A DNA stretch of 64,000 nt from Actinomycetota bacterium (GCA_947371865.1 CANBRH010000001.1:1-64000), one strand, 5' to 3'. Shown: positions 14,650-23,732, numbered from the stretch's first letter. Notes: generated from the letters alone by a model not told the origin. Made by a program: numbers and translations.

Positions 14650-15765
14650 GTGACCGATATCCCAAACTCCGAAAGTTTGACCCTTTCTGGCGGCAAAATC
14701 GGGGTCTTGGTCCTTCACGGCTTTACCGGGTCCCCCGCTTCTATTTCACCATGGGTCAAGGGGCTACACGCGGCGGGTTTCACGGTCCGAGCTCCCCGGC
14801 TTCCTGGACACGGGACTCGATGGGAGGATCTCAATGAGACATCGTGGAACGATTGGTTTGCTTGCGCCGAAGAAGAATTTCAAACCCTGAAGCAAACCTG
14901 CACGAAAGTCTTTGTTGCCGGCTTTTCGATGGGCGGGGCGCTTGCGCTGCGATTAGCCGAAATTCGTGGATCAGAGATGGAAGGGTTAATTGTGCTCAAC
15001 CCCTCCATCTATGACGAGCGCAATTTTCTTCGCTTGTTACCCGCTTTGCAACATCTCTTGCCCTCTCTCAAATCCAGCGGAAGCGATGTCTCTGTAGCAA
15101 ACGCTCCGCGTCATAGTTATGGCCGGATTCCGTTGCGCGCTTTAAATTCTTTACGAAAATTTTGGAAGATTGTTGAAGACGACTTGCATCTTGTTGACAC
15201 ACCATTAATGGTGGGTTATTCAATCAACGATCATGTCGTTCATCCCGCAAATAGCGAAACTGTCATTGACAATGTCTACTCCGTAGATATCCGCGAGGTT
15301 ATTTTCGAGAAGTCATTTCACAATGTAGCCCTTGACGTTGAGGCACAGGCGCTCATCGAAGAGAGCGTTGAATTCATTCATGATGTCCTCACCGGTGAAC
15401 TAGCCAGGTCCGGCGATGAGGATGAGCGCGACCTCATTGACGCCGAATTTAGTGCCATAGTTTCGGGTCTTTCACTCGATGAATCGGCACCAACATCCTT
15501 TCTGGACAACCTTGATGCATTAGAAGAACAGGAGAAATTTCAACCGCCAGATCCCATCATCCCGCCGCCCGATCAAGTTCAACGGGCAGGTCTGGCCGGA
15601 CTTATTGGCGGAGTGATTTACCTTTTTGTGCATTTAGTTTTCCACTTTGACTTTTTGGGCATAGGACCATGGCCGGGCATCATTGCATTCCTCTCTGGCA
15701 TAGGTATTTATGTTTGGCGGACCGCAAGGCCAGAGGAAGATTTTGATGATGGAGCTATTGTTTAG
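14650..15765 (+). CDS. Alpha/beta hydrolase fused to a C-terminal two-span membrane domain
   Basis: 371 residues from GTG 14650 (weak ribosome site). Residues 1-245 are a carboxylesterase-like hydrolase: oxyanion HGFTG, lid-type region, nucleophile elbow GFSMGG, acid in YSINDHVVHP and His in KSFHNVAL. Residues about 255-310 are acidic with an FSAIVSGLSLDES...LDNLD motif and a Pro-rich stretch (PPDPIIPPPD). Two membrane helices follow (GLAGLIGGVIYLFVHLVFHF and WPGIIAFLSGIGIYVW). The tail resembles small stand-alone actinobacterial DUF308-like membrane proteins as I remember them, so this looks like a fusion. It probably cleaves an ester lipid at the membrane. Confidence 0.83.
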   Translation: MTDIPNSESLTLSGGKIGVLVLHGFTGSPASISPWVKGLHAAGFTVRAPRLPGHGTRWEDLNETSWNDWFACAEEEFQTLKQTCTKVFVAGFSMGGALALRLAEIRGSEMEGLIVLNPSIYDERNFLRLLPALQHLLPSLKSSGSDVSVANAPRHSYGRIPLRALNSLRKFWKIVEDDLHLVDTPLMVGYSINDHVVHPANSETVIDNVYSVDIREVIFEKSFHNVALDVEAQALIEESVEFIHDVLTGELARSGDEDERDLIDAEFSAIVSGLSLDESAPTSFLDNLDALEEQEKFQPPDPIIPPPDQVQRAGLAGLIGGVIYLFVHLVFHFDFLGIGPWPGIIAFLSGIGIYVWRTARPEEDFDDGAIV

Positions 15766-15767
15766 CC

Positions 15768-16736
15768 ATGGATTTTAAGTGGGGAATCATTGGCACTGGC
15801 GGAATCGCTAAAGAATTTGTTCGTGACTTTAAATTTACATCGGGTCATCACGTGTTGGCCGTGGGATCACGAACTCAAGAGAGCGCCGATCGCTTTGCAA
15901 CTGAAATGGGAATCGATCGCGCCTATGGAAGTCACAGCGAAATTGTGGCGGATCCCGAAATCGATGCTATTTATGTGGCCACACCTCATCCCAATCATTT
16001 GCCAGCGACGTTATTGGCTCTAGAGGCAGGGAAACCAGTTCTCTGCGAGAAGCCATTTGCAATGAGCGCCGAAGAGACTCGAGCGATGATTGCCAAAGCT
16101 AGTGCAAAGAATCTAATGCTGATGGAAGCGATGTGGACTCGATTCCTTCCCCACATCATTCATATCCGCTCGCTACTTGCAGACAAAGTACTTGGCGAGA
16201 TCATGACGGTAGAAGCTGATCATGGACAATGGTTTGCGCAGGATCCGAAATTTCGCCTTTTTGATCCAGAAGTGGGCGGAGGAGCTCTCTTAGACCTTGG
16301 TGTTTACCCCATCAGTTTTGCGCACATGGTCTTAGGAATTCCTGATTCCATCACGGCGTCGTCAACGAAAGCATTTACCGGCGTTGACGGACAGACTTCG
16401 GCGATTTTCTCGTACGCATCAGGCGCACAAGCGATCCTGACCTGCTCGCTCAATGCCGCTACTCCCTGCAAAGCGGTAATAACCGGGACTCTGGGACGGA
16501 TCGAAATAGATACTCGCTTTTATGCGGTCAGCCCTTACCGGGTCATTATGCGAAGCGGCACTACGACTGAATACCCGCGCAAATATGATGGACGAGGCTC
16601 GAGAGAAGAAGCCATCGAATTTGCTCGCTGTGTGCGCGCAGGTTTGCTTGAAAGCCCCATGATGAAATTGTCAGAAACTTTAGCGATCTTGGAAAGCATG
16701 GATGAAATTAGAAAACAGATTGGTTTGGTGTACTAA
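15768..16736 (+). CDS. Gfo/Idh/MocA-family oxidoreductase
   Basis: 322 residues, NAD(P)-dependent. Rossmann start WGIIGTGGIAKEFV, then YVATPHPNHLPATLLALEAG and the catalytic-loop motif CEKPFAMS with the conserved Lys. The C-terminal alpha/beta domain starts near MEAMWTRFLP. It resembles trans-1,2-dihydrobenzene-1,2-diol dehydrogenase or glucose-fructose oxidoreductase branches; a sugar or cyclitol substrate is likely. It starts 2 bases after the hydrolase stop (one transcript) and its stop overlaps that of the convergent glucokinase by 4 bases. Confidence 0.9.
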   Translation: MDFKWGIIGTGGIAKEFVRDFKFTSGHHVLAVGSRTQESADRFATEMGIDRAYGSHSEIVADPEIDAIYVATPHPNHLPATLLALEAGKPVLCEKPFAMSAEETRAMIAKASAKNLMLMEAMWTRFLPHIIHIRSLLADKVLGEIMTVEADHGQWFAQDPKFRLFDPEVGGGALLDLGVYPISFAHMVLGIPDSITASSTKAFTGVDGQTSAIFSYASGAQAILTCSLNAATPCKAVITGTLGRIEIDTRFYAVSPYRVIMRSGTTTEYPRKYDGRGSREEAIEFARCVRAGLLESPMMKLSETLAILESMDEIRKQIGLVY

Positions 16737-17683
16737 TGACGAGCCAAATCAGCGACGCCAACTAGTCCAGCATCATTACCTAATTCTGCTGCTATAACCC
16801 TTGGACTGGGATGCTTGCCAACGAAGGGCATATATCTTTCAAGCGCTACCCGAGTCGGAGCTAAAAGTATTTCACCAGCGTCAATAACTCCTCCGCCAAT
16901 GACGACGCATGCCGGATCGAGAATCATCGAAAGTGTGGCAATTCCTGCACCCAAGTATTGAGCGGTGGTATTAAACGCGGCCAGTGCGACCATGTCGCCA
17001 TCACGCGCGGCTTCAGTAATGTGTTTACCCGAGAGACCTTGAAGCGTTCCGTCACCACGAGCCAAAAGATTATGAGCTGCATCTGGTGAGGCGCTAATTG
17101 CTTCTCGAGCATGGCGCATCAAGGCATTACCTGAAGCATATTGTTCGAAACAACCACGAGCTCCACAGCCGCAGAGATGACCTTCGGGAACTACTCGAAT
17201 GTGACCAAATTCAGCCGCTACACCATACGCGCCGCGATATAAGTTGCCATCTACGACAATCCCTCCACCGATCCCGGTACCGACTGTCAGCATCATGAGA
17301 TCGGCCTCTCCGCGGCCGGCTCCATGCTTGGCTTCACCCCACGCAGCAGAGTTGGCATCATTTTCTATGACGACAGATAAACCCACCAAATCCGAAATCT
17401 CTTTCTGCAGGTCGACGCCATTCCATCCAGAGATATTAGGAGTCGCCAACATTGTCTTGCGGTCAGAGGAGACAAAACCGGCAGCAGAGATTCCAACTGT
17501 TTCTACGGGGTGTGTGGAAAGAAGTTCGCGGATGACTTCAGCAATTGTTTCGGTAAGGGCGCTTCCGCCTTGGCGAGGAGTATCGCGACGTGAACGAAGT
17601 AAAATATTTCCTTGCGCGTCAACGACGCCACCGAGCACTTTCGTTCCGCCTACATCGACACCAATGCTGAGATCAGAACCCAA
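16733..17683 (-). CDS. glk: ROK-family glucokinase
   Basis: 316 residues. Phosphate loop GVDVGGTKVLGGVVD, adenosine/sugar residues ENDANSAAWGEAK (catalytic Asp) and GTGIGGGIVVDG. The ROK zinc motif is complete: FGHI followed by CGCGARGC (one His and three Cys). It phosphorylates glucose with ATP. The start is TTG 17683 with GAGGG 6 bases upstream, overlapping the end of the SRPBCC gene's spacer; a two-gene operon with that lipid-binding-type protein is typical in actinobacteria. Polyphosphate-specific motifs were not looked for in detail. Confidence 0.9.
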   Translation of the reverse strand: MGSDLSIGVDVGGTKVLGGVVDAQGNILLRSRRDTPRQGGSALTETIAEVIRELLSTHPVETVGISAAGFVSSDRKTMLATPNISGWNGVDLQKEISDLVGLSVVIENDANSAAWGEAKHGAGRGEADLMMLTVGTGIGGGIVVDGNLYRGAYGVAAEFGHIRVVPEGHLCGCGARGCFEQYASGNALMRHAREAISASPDAAHNLLARGDGTLQGLSGKHITEAARDGDMVALAAFNTTAQYLGAGIATLSMILDPACVVIGGGVIDAGEILLAPTRVALERYMPFVGKHPSPRVIAAELGNDAGLVGVADLARH

Positions 17684-17685
17684 TG

Positions 17686-18123
17686 TCAGCCCTCGATTTT
17701 GTTCTTTAATTGCTTGAGAGCAAGGTCAATCGTTGCGCGTTCAACTTTCTGACGCATCATGGCTGGTACCGGCATGGAAAGACCTACCTTCATCTGATAG
17801 GTAACTTTTGTGCCACCATCTTCATCTTCGGCTGTTAAATATGCCCCGCTCATCTCGGTCAGCAGATCGGCGTCATCCAAGGAGAAGCTTAATTTTCCAG
17901 GAGCCAGGCTATAGTCATAATCAAGAATGACGCTATCTCGAAGCACCCCGGCATCTACTGCAATCTTGACCTTCGTTGCCCTGCCTTGATCATCCTTTTC
18001 GATGACCTTTACAGATTTGATTTCAGTCGACCAGGATGGATATCCGACGAGATCAAAAAGCACCTCACGAACGGAGGCTAGATCGGCGTCGATGGAAATG
18101 GAATTTTCGGAGTATTCGCTCAT
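17686..18123 (-). CDS. SRPBCC (START/polyketide-cyclase-like) domain protein
   Basis: 145 residues forming one helix-grip fold: SISIDADLASVREVLFDLVGYPSW at the N-terminus, central strands, and a long C-terminal helix (RQKVERATIDLALKQLKNKIE). Such proteins bind hydrophobic ligands in a cavity; none can be named here. Leaderless promoter: TAATCT (complement of 18130-18135) ends 6 bases before ATG 18123. Followed 2 bases later by glucokinase and divergent from the acyl-CoA ligase at 18192. Confidence 0.85.
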   Translation of the reverse strand: MSEYSENSISIDADLASVREVLFDLVGYPSWSTEIKSVKVIEKDDQGRATKVKIAVDAGVLRDSVILDYDYSLAPGKLSFSLDDADLLTEMSGAYLTAEDEDGGTKVTYQMKVGLSMPVPAMMRQKVERATIDLALKQLKNKIEG

Positions 18124-18191
18124 GAGGAAAGATTACCTGTAACCGCTCGGAGATCTAGCAATTCGGACATAAGAGCCACTAGCGTTCGGAT

Positions 18192-19976
18192 ATGGACCAA
18201 TACTCCGTTCCTTCGATTATTCCCCCCGCGACCGCTGGCAACCTCACCAATCTTGTAGCAGAACGAGCCTGGTTTGAACCAGAGCGCATAGTCGCGTCTA
18301 GACCTTTAGGTGAAGGATGGCAGCCAGTCACCGCCCGAGAATTTGAAGAAGAGATCAGGGCGGTAGCCAAAGGTCTCATTGCCGCTGGCGTTCTCATTGG
18401 TGATCGAGTCGCCATCATGGCCAAGACACGTTACGAGTGGACGATCTTAGATTTTGCCATCTGGTTTGCAGGTGCCATCACTGTTCCCATCTATGAAACA
18501 TCCAGTGCCGAGCAAGTTAATTGGATCCTTACTGATTCTGGGGCATCGGCACTTGTCGTGGAGACACCCATACTTCTTGAACTAGTTCAGCCCGTCCTAC
18601 CAGCGCACCTCAAGGGAATTTGGACTATCACCGAAAATGCCATCGCCCAATTGATTGCCGCTGGCGCGGAAGTCTCCGATGATGAAATCAATCATCGTCG
18701 AAATGCGCTACATCCCGATACGTTGGCGACTTTGATTTACACCTCAGGCACAACCGGAAAACCGAAAGGCGTCCAACTTACCCACGGCAATTTCTTGGCC
18801 GAGTGCGGAAACGTTGTTCATGGCGCAAGTGATCTCTTCTTGAAGCCGGGTGGCTCAACTCTGCTCTTTCTTCCTGTCGCCCACGTTTTTGGGCGTATGG
18901 TCCAGATCGGCGCAATTAACGCTGGACTGCATTTGGCCCACTGTGGCGATATTGGACGCCTTCCCAACGACCTTGCTTCCTTTAAACCGACATTCGTATT
19001 GGCAGTGCCGCGCATCTTTGAAAAAATTTATAACGGCGCAGAGGCAAAAGCGGATGCTGCTGGTAAGGGATCTATTTTCCGAAAAGCAGCTGCAGTTGCT
19101 GAGAGTTACAGCCAAGCTCTGGACACCGGAACAATTCCTATCGCACTTCGACTCAAGCACACGCTCTTCGACAAACTGGTCTACACCAAGATTCGCGCGG
19201 CTATGGGTGGTCGAGTTGAAGCGGCAATTTCTGGTGGCGCACCACTGGGCTCCCGGTTAGGACATTTCTATCGAGGCGCCGGAATTCGAGTCCTTGAAGG
19301 TTACGGATTGACTGAAACCACTGCTGGAGCAACTCTCAATCTCACGCAATTCCATCGCGTCGGTTCAGTCGGTCGGCCGGTCCCAGGGACGACTATAAAG
19401 CTAGGCGAAGATGGTGAAGTCCTCATTAAAGGCGCGATCGTCATGCGCGGATACTGGCAGAACGATGCCGCAAACCAAGAAGTATTTACAGAGGATGGGT
19501 TCTTTAGGAGCGGAGACCTTGGGGCGATCGATGAAGAAGGCTACCTTTCTATCGTCGGACGCAAAAAGGAACTCATTGTTACCTCAGGTGGCAAGAATGT
19601 TGCCCCAGCAATATTAGAAGATCGCGTTCGTGCACATCCGCTTGTAAGTCAATGCATGGTTGTCGGCGATAACCAACCATTTATTGCGGCGTTGATCACT
19701 CTAGACGCAGATGCTGTTAAAGCATGGGCGGCTACAAATAAGAAAATTGATGGCACGGTTGCGAATTTGGTTCACGATACGACGTTGAATTCAGTGATTC
19801 AAACTGCCGTAGATGAGGCGAACAAAGCGGTGTCTCGCGCAGAATCAATTCGTAAATTCGCCATTTTGCCTGTTGATTTTACTATCGCTGGGGGTCAGCT
19901 CACAGCCAAGCTGTCAGTCAAACGCCACGTCGTTGCGAAGGAATTCGCGGCCGAGATTGACTCTCTCTTCTCATAG
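18192..19976 (+). CDS. Long-chain fatty acid-CoA ligase (AMP-forming)
   Basis: 594 residues of the ANL superfamily, near the FadD15 branch. P-loop LIYTSGTTGKPKGVQLTH, then the FACS signature region GYGLTETTAG, hinge and Asp motif FRSGDLGAIDEEGYLSIVGR, and RKKELIVTSGGKNVAP with the downstream catalytic Lys near LTAKLSVKR. It activates fatty acids as acyl-CoA, feeding lipid synthesis or the beta-oxidation genes at 27995-31288. Leaderless promoter: TAGCGT (18180-18185) ends 6 bases before ATG 18192. Confidence 0.94.
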   Translation: MDQYSVPSIIPPATAGNLTNLVAERAWFEPERIVASRPLGEGWQPVTAREFEEEIRAVAKGLIAAGVLIGDRVAIMAKTRYEWTILDFAIWFAGAITVPIYETSSAEQVNWILTDSGASALVVETPILLELVQPVLPAHLKGIWTITENAIAQLIAAGAEVSDDEINHRRNALHPDTLATLIYTSGTTGKPKGVQLTHGNFLAECGNVVHGASDLFLKPGGSTLLFLPVAHVFGRMVQIGAINAGLHLAHCGDIGRLPNDLASFKPTFVLAVPRIFEKIYNGAEAKADAAGKGSIFRKAAAVAESYSQALDTGTIPIALRLKHTLFDKLVYTKIRAAMGGRVEAAISGGAPLGSRLGHFYRGAGIRVLEGYGLTETTAGATLNLTQFHRVGSVGRPVPGTTIKLGEDGEVLIKGAIVMRGYWQNDAANQEVFTEDGFFRSGDLGAIDEEGYLSIVGRKKELIVTSGGKNVAPAILEDRVRAHPLVSQCMVVGDNQPFIAALITLDADAVKAWAATNKKIDGTVANLVHDTTLNSVIQTAVDEANKAVSRAESIRKFAILPVDFTIAGGQLTAKLSVKRHVVAKEFAAEIDSLFS

Positions 19977-19999
19977 CAGCACCGGTAAATGAAGCGATC

Positions 20000-20569
20000 A
20001 TGGATGAGTCGGCCAGCGTTCGGGTAGAGATTGCGCGCGAACTTCACGACGGCATTGCGCAAGAGATAGTCGCTTTGGGTTACAGGTTAGATGAAGTGAT
20101 TGGTTTTAGAGATACTCCCCAGCAAACGCGGGATGAATTGCGCGAGATTCGCACTCGAGTTACAGCCATTTCCGGATCTATTCGCGATGAAATTTTTCTC
20201 CTGCGCGGACTCGATCTGCGACCATTTCGCGAAGTGATCGAAAGTATGTTCGATAACATCTTCTCAGATCGTGCGATAGAACTTCAGGTTCAACTTGAAC
20301 ATGAGGTGGCAGCGCACCAAAGAAGCGCACTCATCAAAATCATCCAGGAAGCTCTTTTCAACGCGAAGAACCATTCCTCAGCCACTCGTATCGACATTAC
20401 TCAGACCGCCAACGAAATTAGGATTTGCGACAATGGCGGCGGAAGTTACAACTTCTCAGGTGACCGATGGGGTATCTCGGGCATGAGAGAAAGAGCGAGC
20501 GAAATTGGAGCAGAAATCGAATTTTCATCAAGCGCCTCCGGAGCTGCCGTAACAGTCACCTGGAAATAA
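20000..20569 (+). CDS. Minimal soluble NarL-type histidine kinase
   Basis: 189 residues comprising only HisKA_3 and an ATPase domain: phospho-acceptor ELHDGIAQEIVALG (His16), N-box IIQEALFNAKNHS, G1 ICDNGGG and G2 WGISGMRERASEIGAEIEF. There is no sensor, PAS, HAMP or membrane segment, so it starts directly at the dimerisation helix and must receive its signal from a partner or be constitutive. The paired response regulator starts 5 bases after its stop. Length is about half that of usual family members, but all catalytic motifs are there. Confidence 0.85.
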   Translation: MDESASVRVEIARELHDGIAQEIVALGYRLDEVIGFRDTPQQTRDELREIRTRVTAISGSIRDEIFLLRGLDLRPFREVIESMFDNIFSDRAIELQVQLEHEVAAHQRSALIKIIQEALFNAKNHSSATRIDITQTANEIRICDNGGGSYNFSGDRWGISGMRERASEIGAEIEFSSSASGAAVTVTWK

Positions 20570-20574
20570 CGTCC

Positions 20575-21183
20575 ATGACTACGCTACTGATCGTCGATGA
20601 CCACGTTCTCATTCGAGAAGGTCTCCGCCGGGCATTAACAGTGACAGATTTCGATGTTATTGGTGAGGCGGCTTCTCTCAGTGAAGCAAAAATTCGATAT
20701 GAGGCGCTTCAACCCGCAGCCATCTTGATTGACCTCAATTTAGGGGATGGGTCCGGTCTGGACTTTGCAGAATGGGTTCGCAAAAAATCACCTAATTGCG
20801 CCATCATCGTGTTAACGATGGATGACAGAGCAGAAGTCCTCGCCCGAGCGAAACAGGTCGGGGTTAATGCTTATGTGCTTAAAGAGGCACCTCTTAACGA
20901 ATTAGTAAGCGCTCTTAATTTTGTCATATCGAACCCTCGGAAGTTCTTTACCGCGGCCCGCGTAAAACCCACGCTTACGAAACTCTTTGATCTCACAGCA
21001 CGGGAAAGTGAAATCCTCGCACTCTTGCCTGAGGGACTTTCCAATCGAGAGATGGCTTCACTTCTTTTCATTTCCGAAGCCACAATTAAAACGCATTTGC
21101 TCTCCCTCTACCGAGAACTTAAAGTGAAAAATCGCATTCAAGCAATCGAAGTTGCCAGGTCGAATAATTTACTTTCCCATTAG
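20575..21183 (+). CDS. NarL/LuxR-family response regulator
   Basis: 202 residues. Receiver: IVDDHVLIREGL (acidic pocket D8/D9), phospho-acceptor D53 in ILIDLNLGDG, switch Thr in VLTMDD and Lys in AYVLKEAPL. GerE helix-turn-helix at about 138-200: LTARESEILALLPEGLSNRE, then SEATIKTHLLSLYRELKVKN. It is cognate to the minimal kinase just upstream. The last 15 bases overlap the 3' end of the convergent pimB gene. Targets unknown. Confidence 0.93.
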   Translation: MTTLLIVDDHVLIREGLRRALTVTDFDVIGEAASLSEAKIRYEALQPAAILIDLNLGDGSGLDFAEWVRKKSPNCAIIVLTMDDRAEVLARAKQVGVNAYVLKEAPLNELVSALNFVISNPRKFFTAARVKPTLTKLFDLTARESEILALLPEGLSNREMASLLFISEATIKTHLLSLYRELKVKNRIQAIEVARSNNLLSH

Positions 21184-22329
21184 GAGTGCGGAGAATTTTG
21201 CTCCCCACATTTTCCAATCCCATTCACTTTCGATCCAAGTGCGACCTTTAATTCCCATCTCACGAGAATTTTCCGGATCCAGTAACAATCGACTCACTTT
21301 TTCTGCAATGTCGGAGGTGTTCGTGCCATCAACCACGACGCCTGTTTCACCTTCGATTACCGCATCTGGTGCTCCGCCAGAATCACCTGCAACAACTGGC
21401 AGTCCACATGCGCTTGCTTCTAGATATACGATCCCCAAGCCTTCAACTTCTAATCCAAAAAAGCGCGAACGCGAGGGCATAGCGAAGAGGTCGCCCAATC
21501 GGATGTAGGTAGGCAATTCTGGATAAGTTAGTCGGCCTACAAAAAGTACGTGGTGCTGCATGTTGGTTTCTGCTACCAATTTAACCAGGTGATCTTTGTA
21601 TGGACCTTCCCCGATCAACATCAGAAGTGCATTGGGAACCTGTCGGACAATCTCTGGCATCGCTTCGATGAGTTTGTCTTGACCCTTTCTGTGCACCAAC
21701 CGACCTACTGAAATGATGACTTTCCGACCGTCCAACTGAAGGCGATCTATGAGTGCAGGATCTTTAACGCCAGGAGTGAAATGCTGAAGGTCGATGCCGG
21801 GTGCAATCCGGACTAGGGCAACACGTTTTCCCACTGCTTTACTCATCGCATTACGAGTGAATGAGCCTAAGTAACCAATAGCATCCAGTGAGTTACCAAT
21901 ATGGCGCATAATCCAGGTAAATGGCGGCAAGGTTGACCACCAGACCTCATGCCCATGCGAAAGCGATACCAGGCGTTTGGCTCCGGCTCGTCTCAGTACT
22001 GGTGCCATCCACGCCAAGGGCGCTGCCGCACCAAACCAGACAAATTGGCATTGATAGTGACGCAATACCTTTGCAACATCGCGATTTACCCTAGGGGTCG
22101 GTAGCAAGATTTTTGCTCGATCGCGCACGACAATAATTCCACTTTTCTTCAAGAGTTCAGCATCAAATGCCTTGTCGCCCGGTTGGGAAGATGTGTAGAT
22201 AACTATCTGTTGACCTTCAAGTTGTTCTAATAAACCCAAAATGAAGGTTTCGATTCCGCCAGCACGTGGACCAAGATCATTGGTGACCAAAAGAATCGAG
22301 CGAGAGTTAGATCCTTCGGGCGCCGACAT
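21169..22329 (-). CDS. pimB: GT4 mannosyltransferase, PimB-like
   Basis: 386 residues of the GT-B fold. N-terminal DLGPRAGGIETFI, middle SVGRLVHRKGQDKLIEA (donor phosphate Arg/Lys) and the GT4 signature EVEGLGIVYLEASACGLPVV (EX7E) followed by AGDSGGAPDAV, which match the phosphatidyl-myo-inositol monomannoside mannosyltransferase branch. It adds the second mannose to PIM1 from GDP-mannose on the inner membrane face. ino1 in this window supplies the inositol. Its start overlaps the NlpC/P60 gene end by 23 bases. Confidence 0.85.
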   Translation of the reverse strand: MSAPEGSNSRSILLVTNDLGPRAGGIETFILGLLEQLEGQQIVIYTSSQPGDKAFDAELLKKSGIIVVRDRAKILLPTPRVNRDVAKVLRHYQCQFVWFGAAAPLAWMAPVLRRAGAKRLVSLSHGHEVWWSTLPPFTWIMRHIGNSLDAIGYLGSFTRNAMSKAVGKRVALVRIAPGIDLQHFTPGVKDPALIDRLQLDGRKVIISVGRLVHRKGQDKLIEAMPEIVRQVPNALLMLIGEGPYKDHLVKLVAETNMQHHVLFVGRLTYPELPTYIRLGDLFAMPSRSRFFGLEVEGLGIVYLEASACGLPVVAGDSGGAPDAVIEGETGVVVDGTNTSDIAEKVSRLLLDPENSREMGIKGRTWIESEWDWKMWGAKFSALLMGK

Positions 22330-23332
22330 AACTCAGATTGCCAAATCGATATCCAAAACTTGCAACTTTAACTCGTGCGCCTGGATGTGGAGCATGAACC
22401 ATTCGTCCACCTCCCAAGTAAATTCCAACGTGGGAAATCGGGTGGCCGAAGAAAACTAAGTCGCCTGGACGCAATTTATTGAAGGGAACAAATTTTCCAT
22501 ATCCGTATTGGGCGGCTGCCGAATGGGGAAGAGAAACTCCCGCGCTTTGGAAACCTCGCATCGTTAAGCCAGAGCAATCCCAATAGGTAGGCCCCGCTGC
22601 TCCGAAGACATAACGATCGCCAATCTGCTTGATGGAAAACCGCAAGGCGATGGCACCGCGCCCAGATCCAAGATTTGCTTTTAATGCGAGCGCTGTTGAA
22701 CTCTTTTGGTCAGAATTCTCTTGGTTATTGATCAGATCTTGGAGGCGCTTGCGCTCGGCTTTGGATAATTTGGAAAAGAGTTTTTGTGCCTCTGCCAACT
22801 TTGCCTTCGCCGCATTCTGTTGAGCAACATACTGACGCTGCGCAGCTTTGACGAGCGCTACTTTGTCGTTCACCGTCATCGAGGTGGCATTGAGCCGTTG
22901 CTTTGCGACGGTGTACTTACGAAGTTGAATCGCCTTCTTGCGGGTCACCGATTCCAAAGAACCAGCCGAAGAGAGATAGAGCGAAGGATCGGAAGAAAAG
23001 AGGAGTTCCATACTTTGGCTCAATCCCCCAGATTTGTACTGCTCGAGTGCGATCGCTCCGAGAGATTTCTTGAGTGAATTTACGGTGACCGCTTCTTGAG
23101 AAGCCGCCTGCTGCACCGAGGCCAGGGTGTGATTGAGGGTATTGAGCTGAACTTGAGCCTGCTGGGCTGCCTCGCCCGCTGTTGCGGCCTGCTCTTGGAG
23201 CGAACGTATCTGGGCTTGAATGGCAGCCAAATTAGGAGCGGCCTGAGCCGGCAAGGGCTGAGGCAAGAGCGAGAAGGTAAGCGAGAGCCCTAAGACGATT
23301 CCAAAACGGGGAATAGAGAGTGGGGCCTTCAT
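22307..23332 (-). CDS. Secreted NlpC/P60 peptidoglycan endopeptidase (RipC-like)
   Basis: 341 residues from ATG 23332, a start fixed by the leaderless -10 TAGCCT (complement of 23340-23345), 7 bases upstream. Signal peptide about 1-32 (IVLGLSLTFSLLPQPLPAQA). A long coiled coil (about 35-200, rich in Ala, Gln and Leu) probably interacts with FtsEX or lipids. The C-terminal NlpC/P60 domain (about 225-341) has the Cys-His-His triad in YWDCSGLT, ISHVGIYLG and HAPHPG. It cleaves the D-Glu to diamino-acid bond in septal peptidoglycan. No c-di-AMP riboswitch is present. Confidence 0.92.
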   Translation of the reverse strand: MKAPLSIPRFGIVLGLSLTFSLLPQPLPAQAAPNLAAIQAQIRSLQEQAATAGEAAQQAQVQLNTLNHTLASVQQAASQEAVTVNSLKKSLGAIALEQYKSGGLSQSMELLFSSDPSLYLSSAGSLESVTRKKAIQLRKYTVAKQRLNATSMTVNDKVALVKAAQRQYVAQQNAAKAKLAEAQKLFSKLSKAERKRLQDLINNQENSDQKSSTALALKANLGSGRGAIALRFSIKQIGDRYVFGAAGPTYWDCSGLTMRGFQSAGVSLPHSAAAQYGYGKFVPFNKLRPGDLVFFGHPISHVGIYLGGGRMVHAPHPGARVKVASFGYRFGNLSYVGARRI

Positions 23333-23475
23333 CTGAGGAAGGCTAACCACCTGGGCTTGCTGGGTTCAAGCCAGAAGGGCGCTTTTGGGCTGGGAATCTC
23401 ATCACCTGCACGCTCAGTTGGTCGATAATCTTTCAAAAATGGCAGATTTTGCCGCTGGCACGTCTGCTCGACTGA

Positions 23476-23688
23476 TTATTGGGCAAAACGTAAGGGCGGG
23501 ACCAATCCATGCTCGGCCAGGACCCCGATAGCAGCATTTTCCTGAAGTGATATTTCCGGTGCTGGGCCGCTGGGGCTGGCAATGGTGAGTAAGACCGAAA
23601 CAACGCAATCTTCGCAGGCTAAGTCGCGCATGGTGCAGGAGTCGCAATCAATGATCATGCTCTGAAAGGTATATGCCGCCACTGACAT
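23476..23688 (-). CDS. Small four-cysteine protein conserved in actinobacteria
   Basis: Up to 70 residues. C15-x2-C18-x6-C25-x2-C28 (DCDSCTMRDLACEDCVV) is a compact zinc-knuckle or Fe-S-type motif, followed by a helix ending AVLAEHGLVPPLRF-like (here IGVLAEHGLVPPLRF). I recall short proteins of this pattern in many actinobacteria, but no function. Three starts are possible: ATG 23688, GTG 23682 (AAGGA with ideal 6-base spacing, preferred) and ATG 23658. It lies between the NlpC/P60 gene and a RibD-like gene. Confidence 0.7.
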   Translation of the reverse strand: MSVAAYTFQSMIIDCDSCTMRDLACEDCVVSVLLTIASPSGPAPEISLQENAAIGVLAEHGLVPPLRFAQ

Positions 23689-23732
23689 TCCTTCGAGTCA
23701 ATTTCACGACACAAGTGCCATAGCGTTTACCT

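Noticed and set aside
23351..23475. Possible c-di-AMP (ydaO/yuaA) riboswitch upstream of the NlpC/P60 gene
   Set aside because: Such genes often have one, and GGTGATGAGATTCCC is faintly similar, but the conserved GGGGGA and closing elements are absent, and the gene has a leaderless -10 only 7 bases before its start.
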